From CAITWF01 sp038231575 (lineage in GTDB: Bacteria; Verrucomicrobiota; Verrucomicrobiia; Opitutales; Opitutaceae), in the NCBI GenBank assembly GCA_038231575.1, contig JBBRLB010000005.1, positions 1 through 64,000 of the forward strand: 64,000 nucleotides of DNA. The letters are read 5' to 3'. This document shows positions 41,406 through 48,440 of this stretch, one piece after another. Every line of letters starts with the position of its first letter. Within the stretch, counting starts at the first letter, position 1. The notes under the pieces were generated by a model that was not told where the DNA came from, searched no databases, and was given only the letters and a program-made list of their open reading frames with translations. Both the position numbers and the translations under genes were made by a program.

Positions 41406-41420
41406 CATGGGGTGTTTCCA
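41406..41420 (-). promoter_or_regulatory. GG-N6-CCCCAT-like motif copy
   Basis: On the minus strand TGGAAACACCCCATG points to the kinase gene starting at 41380. With strict spacing the first pair reads TG rather than GG, so this is the weakest copy counted. Confidence 0.35.
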
Positions 41421-41474
41421 CACCGGAGAAAATCCCAGCGGGCTGGCGGCCGCTTGAGTGGCGCCCCGCCGTCG

Positions 41475-41810
41475 TCAGAGGCCCCGCAAGACGCGGACTT
41501 CCGCCTGCAGGCGATCGACCTCGCGCCAGAGCCCGGCGATCAGCCGGAGAGTCTGGCGATCGAGGTGGTGCTCGCGTCGATAATTTTCGAAGCGGCGCAA
41601 TTCGTAGAGGGCGTCGTCGTCGAACGTCAATTCGGCCCCAGGCCGCGCCCGCGCGTCGCCCAGCAATCCCAACTGGCAATAATACCGGAGCATCTCCGGA
41701 TGCACGCCGCCCAGGCGCGCCGCGGCCTCCAGCGCGTAGATCGTCGGGCTCGCGGTGATCACCTGCACCCGCGTGAGCGAATAGCTTTCCGGGACGGCGG
41801 GCTCATTCAT
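41475..41810 (-). CDS. cbpM: Chaperone modulator CbpM-like (MerR-type fold)
   Basis: 111 residues. It has a MerR-like winged helix (TIYALEAAARLGGVHPEMLR followed by YYCQLGLL), then DDDALYELRRFENYRREHHL and a C-terminal helix ending EVRVLRGL. This matches the CbpM family that binds the J-domain of CbpA and restrains it. It overlaps the cbpA-like gene by 4 bases, the usual order. A role as a DNA-binding MerR protein is less likely given the small size and the partner. Confidence 0.85.
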   Translation of the reverse strand: MNEPAVPESYSLTRVQVITASPTIYALEAAARLGGVHPEMLRYYCQLGLLGDARARPGAELTFDDDALYELRRFENYRREHHLDRQTLRLIAGLWREVDRLQAEVRVLRGL

Positions 41811-42742
41811 GATTCACCTCGGGGTTTGAAGGGGGAGACTTTGGCGAGTTGCTCCCACAGCGCGCGCTCTTCCGCCGCCACCGTGTCCGGCAGGCGAATC
41901 CGCACGGTCGCATGCAGATCGCCGCGCGTGCCGTCCTCTTGTGGCAGGCCGAGCCCACGCAAGCGCAACTGGCTGCCGGGCGCAGTGCCGGGTGGCACGC
42001 GCAGGGACGTGGTGCCGTCCAGCGTGGGAATTTTCGCCTGCACGCCGAGCACCGCTTCCCACGGCGCCAGGTCGAGATCGCAGTGCAAATCGGCGCCCTG
42101 CACGCTGAAATCCGGATGGCGCGCGAGCCGCACGCGCAAATAGAGATCGCCCGCCGAGCCGCTCCCCGAGCCTTTCCCGCCCTGACCAGCGAGCCGGATG
42201 CGCTGGCCCTCACGCACCCCCGGCGGGATGCGGACCTGATACGTGTCCGTGCGATCCGGCGCGCCGTGGCCGCCGGGTCGTCGCAGCGTCAGCTTCCGGG
42301 CCGAGCCGCGCAGCGCTTCCTCGAGTGGCACCAGCAAATCCGCCTCGACGTCCCGCCCTTCCTGCGCAAAGGCCGCGCCGCTCGACCCGCCGCCGAAAAA
42401 AGATTCGAAGAAGTCGCTGAACCCGGTGCCGCCAAATTCAAATTCCGACTCGCCCGCGTGCGTGCGCGTCCGGCCGCGATGGCCACCGGCCGCGGCGGCG
42501 CTGCGGCCATCGTCCTGCCAGTTCGCGCCGAGTTCGTCGTAGCGCCGGCGCTTTTCCGGGTCGCTCAACACTTCGTAGGCCTCGTTGATCTCCTTGAACT
42601 TCGCTTCTCCCGCGATTTTGTTTTTCGCGACGTCGGGATGGTGGACGCGCGCGAGTTTGCGAAACGCCAGTTTGATCTCGTCGACGCTCGCGGTGCGGGC
42701 GACCCCGAGAGTTTCGTAGTAGTCTTGAAATTTAATGGCCAT
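41807..42742 (-). CDS. cbpA: DnaJ-like co-chaperone CbpA
   Basis: 311 residues. The J-domain (about 4-70) has MAIKFQDYYETLGVARTASV and the HPD tripeptide in VHHPDVAKNK. A glycine-rich linker follows (FGGTGFSDFFESFFGGGSSG), then two beta-barrel substrate-binding domains (LRRPGGHGAPDRTDTYQVRI; LDLAPWEAVLGVQAKIPTLD). There is no zinc-finger cysteine cluster, so it is the CbpA/class-B type rather than DnaJ. It should stimulate DnaK ATPase activity. The start at 42742 gives the canonical N-terminus; the longer frame adds 9 residues. Confidence 0.93.
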   Translation of the reverse strand: MAIKFQDYYETLGVARTASVDEIKLAFRKLARVHHPDVAKNKIAGEAKFKEINEAYEVLSDPEKRRRYDELGANWQDDGRSAAAAGGHRGRTRTHAGESEFEFGGTGFSDFFESFFGGGSSGAAFAQEGRDVEADLLVPLEEALRGSARKLTLRRPGGHGAPDRTDTYQVRIPPGVREGQRIRLAGQGGKGSGSGSAGDLYLRVRLARHPDFSVQGADLHCDLDLAPWEAVLGVQAKIPTLDGTTSLRVPPGTAPGSQLRLRGLGLPQEDGTRGDLHATVRIRLPDTVAAEERALWEQLAKVSPFKPRGES

Positions 42743-43051
42743 GAGACGCGACGCCGAAGCCGGCGCCACGGCGCGACTCTAGATGACGAAATACCATTGT
42801 GCCAGTAGGTCTATGCCTCACGGTGGCTAAAGAAGGAGGGCGGGCCCGCCACGAATCGAACAGGCGCCACGGCGTCTCGCCCATGGTTTGGCCGACACAG
42901 GCTGGATGCCGATGCCACATCCCGCAACCGAATGAGGAAGGGCGATGGTCGGAGGATTACGACGGGGTGGGAAATCGCGCGGGTCGATTCGACCCGACGC
43001 GCCGTCCGCGCCGAAATGGAAGGCACAGCCAATCCCCTGCCCCCGCGGTCG
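42743..43051. other. Intergenic region, about 310 bases
   Basis: No gene, RNA or clear terminator is supported. It should contain the cbpA promoter, but no good -35/-10 pair stands out. A GGCGGGCCCGCC palindrome at about 42839-42850 is a short GC-rich dyad without a T-run. Confidence 0.4.
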
Positions 43052-43450
43052 CTATCGGACGCGATCAAACGCGTCCGATTCACCGGCCGGGAGCAGCTCG
43101 TTGACGGCGGTCATGAGGACTTCGCACGAAAACGGTTTGGCGAGCACGGTCGCCGCGCCCAGGGATTTCGCGAGGTGCAGGACGTTTCGCTCGTCATGCA
43201 GCGAGCCGCCGGTGATCGCGATGGCCTTCACGGGGGGATATTTCTCCTTCAGCTCCGCCAGCACCTCGAGCCCGCCTTTTCCCGGCATCATGAGATCCGT
43301 GATCAACAGATCGGCGTTGACCTTGGGATAAAGCTCCAGCCCCTCGTGGCCGTTGCGCGCCTCGATCACGGCGTGGCCATATCGCGTCAGGATGCGATGT
43401 AGCATCGTCCGGACGGCATCGTCATCTTCGATGATCAGGATGCGGGCCAT
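43052..43450 (-). CDS. Single-domain response regulator (CheY/Spo0F type)
   Basis: 132 residues: MARILIIEDDDAVRTMLHRI supplies the acidic pocket, LLITDLMMPGKGGLEVLAEL the phospho-acceptor aspartate, KAIAITGGS the conserved threonine and TVLAKPFSCEVL the lysine. No output domain. It belongs to a different receiver branch from the Rcp1-like ones in this window. No kinase is adjacent on the same transcript; the nearby hybrid kinase or the PAS/HisKA kinases could phosphorylate it. Confidence 0.9.
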   Translation of the reverse strand: MARILIIEDDDAVRTMLHRILTRYGHAVIEARNGHEGLELYPKVNADLLITDLMMPGKGGLEVLAELKEKYPPVKAIAITGGSLHDERNVLHLAKSLGAATVLAKPFSCEVLMTAVNELLPAGESDAFDRVR

Positions 43451-43559
43451 GGTCGTCGTTCGCTGCTTAATCTTCCCGGAGCGCGCGGTTTTTCATAACG
43501 GGGGCATCGGCCGGCGGCGGGTGAAAATTTCCCGGCCGGAGGGCGGCGCTAACAAGGGG

Positions 43560-44237
43560 CTAGTGGCTCGCGTAGAATTCCCGCGCCTGTGCGAGCAATT
43601 GCGCCTCGGTCAGGTGATGCTCGTCGACCACCACGGAGCCGACGACGCGTTTGGCGAGTTCCGGGTGGTGTTGTTTCAACCACGCTGAAAATTGAGTCAT
43701 CTCGCTGCTGGTGCCCTTGCCGCTGCCGAAGAGCAGGATTTTCCCCGCGCCGTTCAGCACGCCCGCCACCGGCTCGAAGAAACTTTGCGGATCCGGCTTT
43801 TCCTGGCCGCGCGAAAACTCCTTGGCATGGGGCCCGTGGCGGGAAGAATCCGCCCGCGTATGCGGCCGAATCTGCTGCGGCGCGGCGCCGGGTTCAAACG
43901 AGCGATAAATGCGCGCCTCCCGATGATCGATCACGACGAGCCACTGCGTTTCTTTTTCGGTCGGGGCGGGGGCCACCGTGGCGGAGCGCTCGAGAAACCG
44001 GCGCAGCGCCATGAGATCGTCCGTCTCCGACACGTCTTTGTGGCGGGGGGCGTGCAAAATCAGGACGTGGCCATTGACGGTGACCTTGAGGTTGCCGTTG
44101 GGTTCGACGTCCACCTGGCCGAGGTGGCGAAACAACGCGTGCACATCGTGCCACGCCAGATTGTGCGAAAGCGGATGCTGAAAAATCGTGTTATACGTGC
44201 GCAAATGCGAACCCGTGAGCGGTGCAGTGGAATTCAT
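43560..44237 (-). CDS. Unknown two-part protein (HicA-like N-half, RF1-like C-half)
   Basis: 225 residues. The N-terminal half (HPLSHNLAWHDVHALFRHLG, QVDVEPNGNLKVTVNGHVLI, LHAPRHKDVSETDDLMALRR) looks like the small double-stranded-RNA-binding-like fold of HicA/YcfA toxins. The C-terminal half (WLVVIDHREARIYRS, ILLFGSGKGTSSEMTQFSAW, VVGSVVVDEHHLTEAQLLAQ) resembles bacterial archaeo-eukaryotic release-factor-like and host-attachment proteins. Such proteins appear in stress loci and may act on ribosomes, but neither half is assigned firmly. It is divergent from csbD, and both genes carry a GG-N6-CCCCAT motif facing them. Confidence 0.7.
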   Translation of the reverse strand: MNSTAPLTGSHLRTYNTIFQHPLSHNLAWHDVHALFRHLGQVDVEPNGNLKVTVNGHVLILHAPRHKDVSETDDLMALRRFLERSATVAPAPTEKETQWLVVIDHREARIYRSFEPGAAPQQIRPHTRADSSRHGPHAKEFSRGQEKPDPQSFFEPVAGVLNGAGKILLFGSGKGTSSEMTQFSAWLKQHHPELAKRVVGSVVVDEHHLTEAQLLAQAREFYASH

Positions 44238-44284
44238 GATTTATATAGAGCTGCGCAAAGATGCGCCCAAAGTTGAAACCGGCC

Positions 44285-44299
44285 TATGGGGTGTAACCC
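44285..44299 (-). promoter_or_regulatory. GG-N6-CCCCAT motif copy (toward 44237)
   Basis: On the minus strand GGGTTACACCCCATA ends 48 bases before the start of the two-part unknown gene. It is identical over 15 bases to the copy at 45750-45764. Confidence 0.5.
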
Positions 44300-44354
44300 G
44301 GACAGGCCGCTCGCGGCCGCGCGCCGCGTCACGTGTCTGGGCTGCTCACGCGCC

Positions 44355-44369
44355 GGGTAAGGCCCCATG
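44355..44369 (+). promoter_or_regulatory. GG-N6-CCCCAT motif copy (toward csbD)
   Basis: GGGTAAGGCCCCATG, 107 bases before the csbD-like start. It shares this divergent intergenic region with an opposite-facing copy at 44285-44299. Confidence 0.4.
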
Positions 44370-44475
44370 GGCAGCGCCCAGCGAAGCGCGTAGGCTGGCA
44401 GCACTCCCCCTCTCGGTGGGGAGGATCCAGCCGTCAATTGGCGGCAAATCCGAAAACCAAAAATTCACCACGAAC

Positions 44476-44688
44476 ATGCCAACGCTCGAATTCAAGGGCA
44501 ACTGGAACATCACCAAAGCGAAACTAAAACAAAAGTGGGGCACGCTCACGGACGCTGATCTCCACTACGTCGAGGGCCATCAGGAGAAATTATTCGGCCG
44601 CATTCAGGAGGCCACCGGCGAAACTCGCGAAACCGTGGTCACCGCGATCGAAAAATTCAGCGCGACCGAAAATACCCGCTTCATTTGA
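44476..44688 (+). CDS. CsbD-like stress protein
   Basis: 70 residues: LEFKGNWNITKAKLKQKWGT, LTDADLHYVEGHQEKLFGRI and QEATGETRETVVTAIEKF follow the CsbD family pattern (KGxWxxxKGKxKEKWGxLTDDDL...EGxxDxLxGxxQ). CsbD-type proteins are small, helical, abundant under general stress in many bacteria, and of unknown mechanism. The start at 44476 gives the family N-terminus; the frame open further upstream to 44188 is not conserved. The leader AAAACCAAAAATTCACCACG lacks a Shine-Dalgarno. Confidence 0.9.
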   Translation: MPTLEFKGNWNITKAKLKQKWGTLTDADLHYVEGHQEKLFGRIQEATGETRETVVTAIEKFSATENTRFI

Positions 44689-44711
44689 ACCCACCCCCCG
44701 CGGGGCGGTCG

Positions 44712-44909
44712 CGGAAATTATCAACCATCACCCCGCGCCTCATGAACGCGGTCACCACGCCGTTGCGGTTCACGAACGCGAGGGCGGGCCGGCTCGAGCC
44801 CAAGCAACTCGTCACGCACCGCTTCACACTCGCGGAGCTCCTGTAGGCCGACGACACCTTCGGCAACGCGGACCGGAAACGCGCCTTGCAAGTAATCCTG
44901 ACGAACGAG
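44712..44909 (+). pseudogene. Decayed zinc-dependent alcohol dehydrogenase (C-terminal remnant)
   Basis: The frame reads LSTITPRLMNAVTT, then GRLEPKQLVTHRFTLAELL, a TAG stop at 44844-44846, then ADDTFGNADRKRALQVILTN. This is the recognisable C-terminus of MDR-family alcohol dehydrogenases, whose usual form is GKLEPKxLVTHRFxLxEILKAYDTFGNAxxxxALKVIL. The stop falls exactly at the conserved lysine (AAG to TAG). The N-terminal 280 or so residues, including the zinc and NAD sites, are absent because csbD ends 23 bases upstream. The gene is therefore truncated and interrupted, and not functional. Past 44910 the frame is open but not recognisable. Confidence 0.78.
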
Positions 44910-45241
44910 GAGGTGCCGCGCCGGCCGCCCCGCCACTCCCCGCAAATCCTCCGCATGCGCCGACCGGATCGCCAGTTTTCGGACGCTCCCATTCCTCCCG
45001 CCTCGACGGGTAATGCGGCGAAATCCATCGTGATCGCGCGCGGGCAGCAGTCGGCACTCTTTCGCGCCGACCCGGAGGCGTTTGAAGCGATCGCCTTCCG
45101 CTGGTGTTGCGGGAGGCCGGCTCGTTTCGGACACCGCTGCAAGGATCGTCCCGTGTGAATCCGTTTTGCACGGGCACGACACAGACGAACTCAAGCGACC
45201 GGGGGCGCGTCTGGAACCGATGCGAGGCCCGCGCGACGACC
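44910..45241. other. Unassigned region after the dehydrogenase remnant
   Basis: The remnant's frame stays open to 45158 but encodes an arginine/proline-rich sequence with no family resemblance (for example RRPPRHSPQILRMRRPDRQF). No RNA gene or terminator is evident. It is probably decaying DNA left by the same deletion event. Confidence 0.4.
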
Positions 45242-45257
45242 GGGTAACGCCCCATAT
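45242..45257 (+). promoter_or_regulatory. GG-N6-CCCCAT motif copy
   Basis: GGGTAACGCCCCATAT ends 34 bases before the DUF3309-like gene and reads toward it. Confidence 0.5.
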
Positions 45258-45290
45258 GAGTCGCGGGCGCGATGTGTTATTTTTTCATGA

Positions 45291-45446
45291 ATGAACCCAC
45301 TCCTGTTGATCATTGTTCTGATTCTCCTCTTCGGCGGCGGCGGATTTTATGTCGGCGGTCCCTCTTACGGCGGCGGAGGTCTCGGCCTCGTGCTCCTGAT
45401 TTGCCTGATTATTTTCTTCATGGGCGGCTGGCGCTCGAAAAACTAA
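45291..45446 (+). CDS. DUF3309-like small membrane peptide
   Basis: 51 residues: MNPLLLIIVLILLFGGGGFY, a glycine-rich turn VGGPSYGGGGLG, then LVLLICLIIFFMGGWRSKN. Two hydrophobic helices joined by glycines are typical of the tiny DUF3309 family found in many Gram-negative bacteria, often near stress genes. Function unknown; predicted inner membrane. The ATG at 45291 is preferred over the out-of-frame ATG at 45287. A hairpin follows the stop. Confidence 0.8.
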   Translation: MNPLLLIIVLILLFGGGGFYVGGPSYGGGGLGLVLLICLIIFFMGGWRSKN

Positions 45447-45453
45447 CGCCCGC

Positions 45454-45480
45454 GCGCCCGGCGGGCTTTCGGGCGCTTCT
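45454..45480 (+). terminator. Hairpin after the DUF3309-like gene
   Basis: GCGCCC-(11)-GGGCGC followed by TTCTCCC, 8 bases past the stop codon. The stem is short and the T-run poor, so this is a moderate candidate. Confidence 0.45.
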
Positions 45481-45483
45481 CCC

Positions 45484-45675
45484 ATGGGGATAAAAATTCA
45501 TCCTGTCGGTTCCGGCCGGCTTCGCGCTGGCGACGTGACGCGCACGATGGTCGATGCCCGCGCCCACGAATTCGCCGTGCTTGCCGGTCACGTTTCGCCG
45601 CACGTGATCCAAGCGAACCACGCACAGGCCAAACGCGAACTCACCTGCGAGACCGATCCCGAGCGCCAAAAATGA
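45484..45675 (+). CDS. Small hypothetical protein
   Basis: 63 codons from ATG. The middle part ARAHEFAVLAGHVSPHVIQA followed by NHAQAKRELT loosely resembles DUF2934-type peptides (RAYEIW..AG......HW.QAE.EL), small acidic/basic proteins of unknown role. There is no good ribosome site, and the upstream hairpin lies immediately before it. It could equally be non-coding. Confidence 0.3.
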   Translation: MGIKIHPVGSGRLRAGDVTRTMVDARAHEFAVLAGHVSPHVIQANHAQAKRELTCETDPERQK

Positions 45676-45749
45676 AAATGGGTGCTCGATGCCATCCCGT
45701 CTTTCCACGCCTTTCCCGCATGATTTTCTCCGACTCCGCCCGGTTAGGT

Positions 45750-45764
45750 GGGTTACACCCCATA
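45750..45764 (+). promoter_or_regulatory. GG-N6-CCCCAT motif copy
   Basis: GGGTTACACCCCATA, about 190 bases before the kaiC start. The distance is long compared with other copies, so a 5' leader of more than 150 bases would be implied. Confidence 0.4.
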
Positions 45765-45954
45765 GTCCACCGCGCCCGTTCAGTGCACCTTGGCTGGTGG
45801 AAACATGCGGGTGTTTTCCTGCGTAAAACGGCGCACTTGGTTTCCCCGTGAGTCCCCGGATTCCGACCCAGTTCGAAAATCGTCAGAGTCCCTTTATTCA
45901 AAAAAACTTCCCTTGTCCCTGCCGCCTTCCCCAGCTTCGCTCACTCCCACCCTC

Positions 45955-47742
45955 ATGAAGCCACGTGCCTCCCGCCTCAGTCGAAAACGCCGCGCCAAGC
46001 TGGGCGCGGTTTCACTCATGCTGCCCAAGTGTCCGACCGGCATCCAAGGCCTCGATGAAATCACCGGCGGTGGCTTGCCGCGCGGCCGGCCCACGCTGGT
46101 CTGCGGCGGCGCGGGTTGCGGCAAGACGCTTCTCTCGGCGGAATTTCTCGTGCGCGGCGCCACCCAGTTCGACGAGCCGGGCGTGTTGATGGCATTCGAG
46201 GAAACGGAAAGTGAATTGAAGGCCAACGTCTCCTCGCTGGGGTTCGATTTGGCGGGCTTGGTCCGCCGCAAAAAAATCGTGGTCGATTACGTCCACATCG
46301 ATCGCACGGAAGTTCAGGAGACCGGCGACTATGATCTGGAAGGGTTGTTCGTCCGCCTCGGCTATGCAATCGATTCGATTGGCGCCAAACGCGTGGTGCT
46401 CGATACGCTCGAAGTGTTGTTCGCCAGCCTGCCCAACGAGGCGATGCTCCGCGCCGAACTGCGCCGGCTCTTCCGTTGGCTCAAGGACAAGGGCGTGACC
46501 GCCGTCATCACCGCCGAACGCGGGCGCGAAAATCTCACCCGTCACGGCCTGGAAGAATATGTTTCCGACTGCGTCATCCTGCTCGATCACCGCGTCAACG
46601 ATCAGATCGCGACGCGCCATCTGCGGGTGGTAAAGTATCGCGGCGCGCTGCACGGCACCAATGAATTTCCGTTTCTGATCGGCGAGGAGGGCATCAGCGT
46701 GCTGCCGATCACGTCCCTCGCGCTGAATCACGAGGTGTCCAGCGAGCGCATTGCGACCGGCATCCCCCGGCTCGACGCGATGCTCGGCGGCCTGGGTTTT
46801 TTCCGCGGCAGCAGCATCCTGCTCTCGGGCACCTCCGGCACCGGCAAGACGATCATCTCCGCCAACTTTGCCCACGCCGCCGGCCGCCGCGGGGAACGCA
46901 CGCTGTTCTTCTCGTTCGAGGAATCGCCCAACCAGATCATCCGCAACATGCATTCCATCGGGCTGCGGCTGGAGCCGTTGGTCAAAAAGGATCTCCTGCG
47001 GTTTCACTCGGCCCGGCCTTCGCTCTACGGCCTCGAGATGCATCTGGCCACGATGTTCAAGGAGATCGCGACCTTTAAACCCCATGTCGTGATCATCGAT
47101 CCCATCACGAGCCTGATGGATCTCGGCATCGACTCCGAGGGCAAGGGCATGGTGACGCGGCTCATCGACTATCTGAAAGCCGGCCAGATCACTTCGCTCT
47201 TCACCAGCCTCACTCCCGGCGGCCAGGCCCCCCAGCAAAGCGAAGCCATCATGTCGTCACTGATGGACGCCTGGCTGCTGCTGCAGGACTTCGAGGGCAA
47301 CGGCGAACGCAACCGCGTGCTCTACGTGCTCAAGGCGCGCGGCATGGCGCACTCCAACCAAGTCCGCGAGTTTCTCATTTCCAATCACGGCATCGACGTC
47401 GTGGACGCCTACATCGGCGCCAGCGGCGTCTTGACCGGCTCCGCCCGCGTGGCCCAGGGCGATCTCGAGAAGGCCGCCGTGCTCACCAGCCAGCAGGAGG
47501 CCGCCCGCCTCAAACGCGAAGTGGAACGCAAACGTGGTTCCCTCGAACGGCAAATCAGCAGCCTGCGCTCCGAGTATGAGACCGAAGCCGCCGAATTGCG
47601 GCGCATCGCCGAACAGGTGGGCACAAGCACCCTTATGTTGACAACCGAACGGGCTGCGTCCGGCCGGTTGCGTCAGGCCGATGCCGCCAACGTGGCCGCC
47701 CACAAACGGAGTAAGCCGAAGCACGGGAGGAAGCACGGATGA
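45955..47742 (+). CDS. kaiC: KaiC-like circadian clock ATPase
   Basis: 595 residues, two RecA-like domains. CI: GGAGCGKT at 51-58, AFEETESEL with the paired catalytic glutamates, VVLDTLEVLF. CII: GTSGTGKT at 292-299, FFSFEESPNQ, VVIIDPITSLMD. The autophosphorylation site of cyanobacterial KaiC (S431/T432) aligns with S434/S435 in IMSSLMDAW, so both acceptors are serines here. A C-terminal coiled coil (REVERKRGSLERQISSLRSE) replaces the KaiA-binding tail, and no kaiA is present. The start at 45955 is chosen because the longer frame covers a motif-containing leader. It overlaps kaiB by 4 bases. Confidence 0.93.
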   Translation: MKPRASRLSRKRRAKLGAVSLMLPKCPTGIQGLDEITGGGLPRGRPTLVCGGAGCGKTLLSAEFLVRGATQFDEPGVLMAFEETESELKANVSSLGFDLAGLVRRKKIVVDYVHIDRTEVQETGDYDLEGLFVRLGYAIDSIGAKRVVLDTLEVLFASLPNEAMLRAELRRLFRWLKDKGVTAVITAERGRENLTRHGLEEYVSDCVILLDHRVNDQIATRHLRVVKYRGALHGTNEFPFLIGEEGISVLPITSLALNHEVSSERIATGIPRLDAMLGGLGFFRGSSILLSGTSGTGKTIISANFAHAAGRRGERTLFFSFEESPNQIIRNMHSIGLRLEPLVKKDLLRFHSARPSLYGLEMHLATMFKEIATFKPHVVIIDPITSLMDLGIDSEGKGMVTRLIDYLKAGQITSLFTSLTPGGQAPQQSEAIMSSLMDAWLLLQDFEGNGERNRVLYVLKARGMAHSNQVREFLISNHGIDVVDAYIGASGVLTGSARVAQGDLEKAAVLTSQQEAARLKREVERKRGSLERQISSLRSEYETEAAELRRIAEQVGTSTLMLTTERAASGRLRQADAANVAAHKRSKPKHGRKHG

Positions 47743-48074
47743 AAGCCAAAACGAGGAAACGCGCTGCCTCCCTCCCTTCGCCCCCGCGGACGGTCCACCC
47801 AATCTGGCAACTGCGGCTCTATGTCACCGATCAGACGCTCAAATCGCAGACCGCCTTCAGAAACCTCAAACAGATCTGCGAAACCCACCTCAAGGGCCGC
47901 TATCGCATCCAGGTGATCGATTTGCTGAAGCATCCCCAGCTCGCCCGGGGCGATCAAATTTTGGCGGTCCCGACGGTGGTGCGCCGCCTGCCCATCCCCG
48001 TGCGCACGATCATCGGCAATCTCTCCGATACCGAACGCGTGCTCGTCGGCCTCGATTTACGCGCCACGGGCTAA
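47739..48074 (+). CDS. kaiB: KaiB-like protein, copy 1
   Basis: 111 residues, of which the last 90 match KaiB: WQLRLYVTDQTLKSQTAFRN, LKGRYRIQVIDLLKHPQLAR, GDQILAVPTVVRRLPIPVRT and IIGNLSDTERVLVGLDLRAT. The C-terminal IIGNLSDTERVL is the conserved fold-switching part. A 20-residue basic N-terminal extension is present. The start ATG overlaps the kaiC stop. In cyanobacteria KaiB binds the CI ring of KaiC; here it could do so or feed the adjacent kinase. Confidence 0.93.
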   Translation: MKAKTRKRAASLPSPPRTVHPIWQLRLYVTDQTLKSQTAFRNLKQICETHLKGRYRIQVIDLLKHPQLARGDQILAVPTVVRRLPIPVRTIIGNLSDTERVLVGLDLRATG

Positions 48075-48101
48075 CCGAACATTCCCCTGAAAAATAAAAA
48101 A

Positions 48102-48440
48102 ATGAGTCACGCGACGGCTGCCTTTGAAAAGGCTCTGGCCACCCGCCCCGTGGAAAAATATTTCCTCCGGCTCTACGTGGCCGGTGCCACCGCCCGTTCG
48201 CGCCAGGCTCTCCGGCGCGTTTATCAAATCTGCGAAGCCGAGTTAAAGGGGAATTACGAACTGGAGGTCATCGATGTCTACCAGCAGCCCGAACTCGCCC
48301 GGGAACACCAGATCGTCGCGACGCCGACGCTCGTGAAGGAATTTCCCCGTCCGGTGCGCCGTTTCATCGGCAATCTGTTGAACACCGCCGGCCTGTTCGA
48401 GCGGCCCGAACTGCTCCCAACCGGTAAAGCCGCTCAGTGA
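48102..48440 (+). CDS. KaiB-like protein, copy 2 (divergent C-terminus)
   Basis: 112 residues: YFLRLYVAGATARSRQALRR, LKGNYELEVIDVYQQPELAR, EHQIVATPTLVKEFPRPVRR and FIGNLLNTAGLFERPELLPT. The first 85 residues are KaiB/SasA-N-type thioredoxin fold, but the segment after FIGNL diverges from the IIGDLSDRERVLIGLDLL consensus, so fold switching may differ from copy 1. It lies 27 bases after kaiB copy 1 and its stop overlaps the kinase start. Confidence 0.9.
   Translation: MSHATAAFEKALATRPVEKYFLRLYVAGATARSRQALRRVYQICEAELKGNYELEVIDVYQQPELAREHQIVATPTLVKEFPRPVRRFIGNLLNTAGLFERPELLPTGKAAQ

Noticed and set aside
42836..42880. tRNA-like GTTCGATTC on the minus strand
   Set aside because: It resembles a T-loop, but the flanking stem has two mismatches in five pairs and no acceptor or anticodon arm can be drawn.
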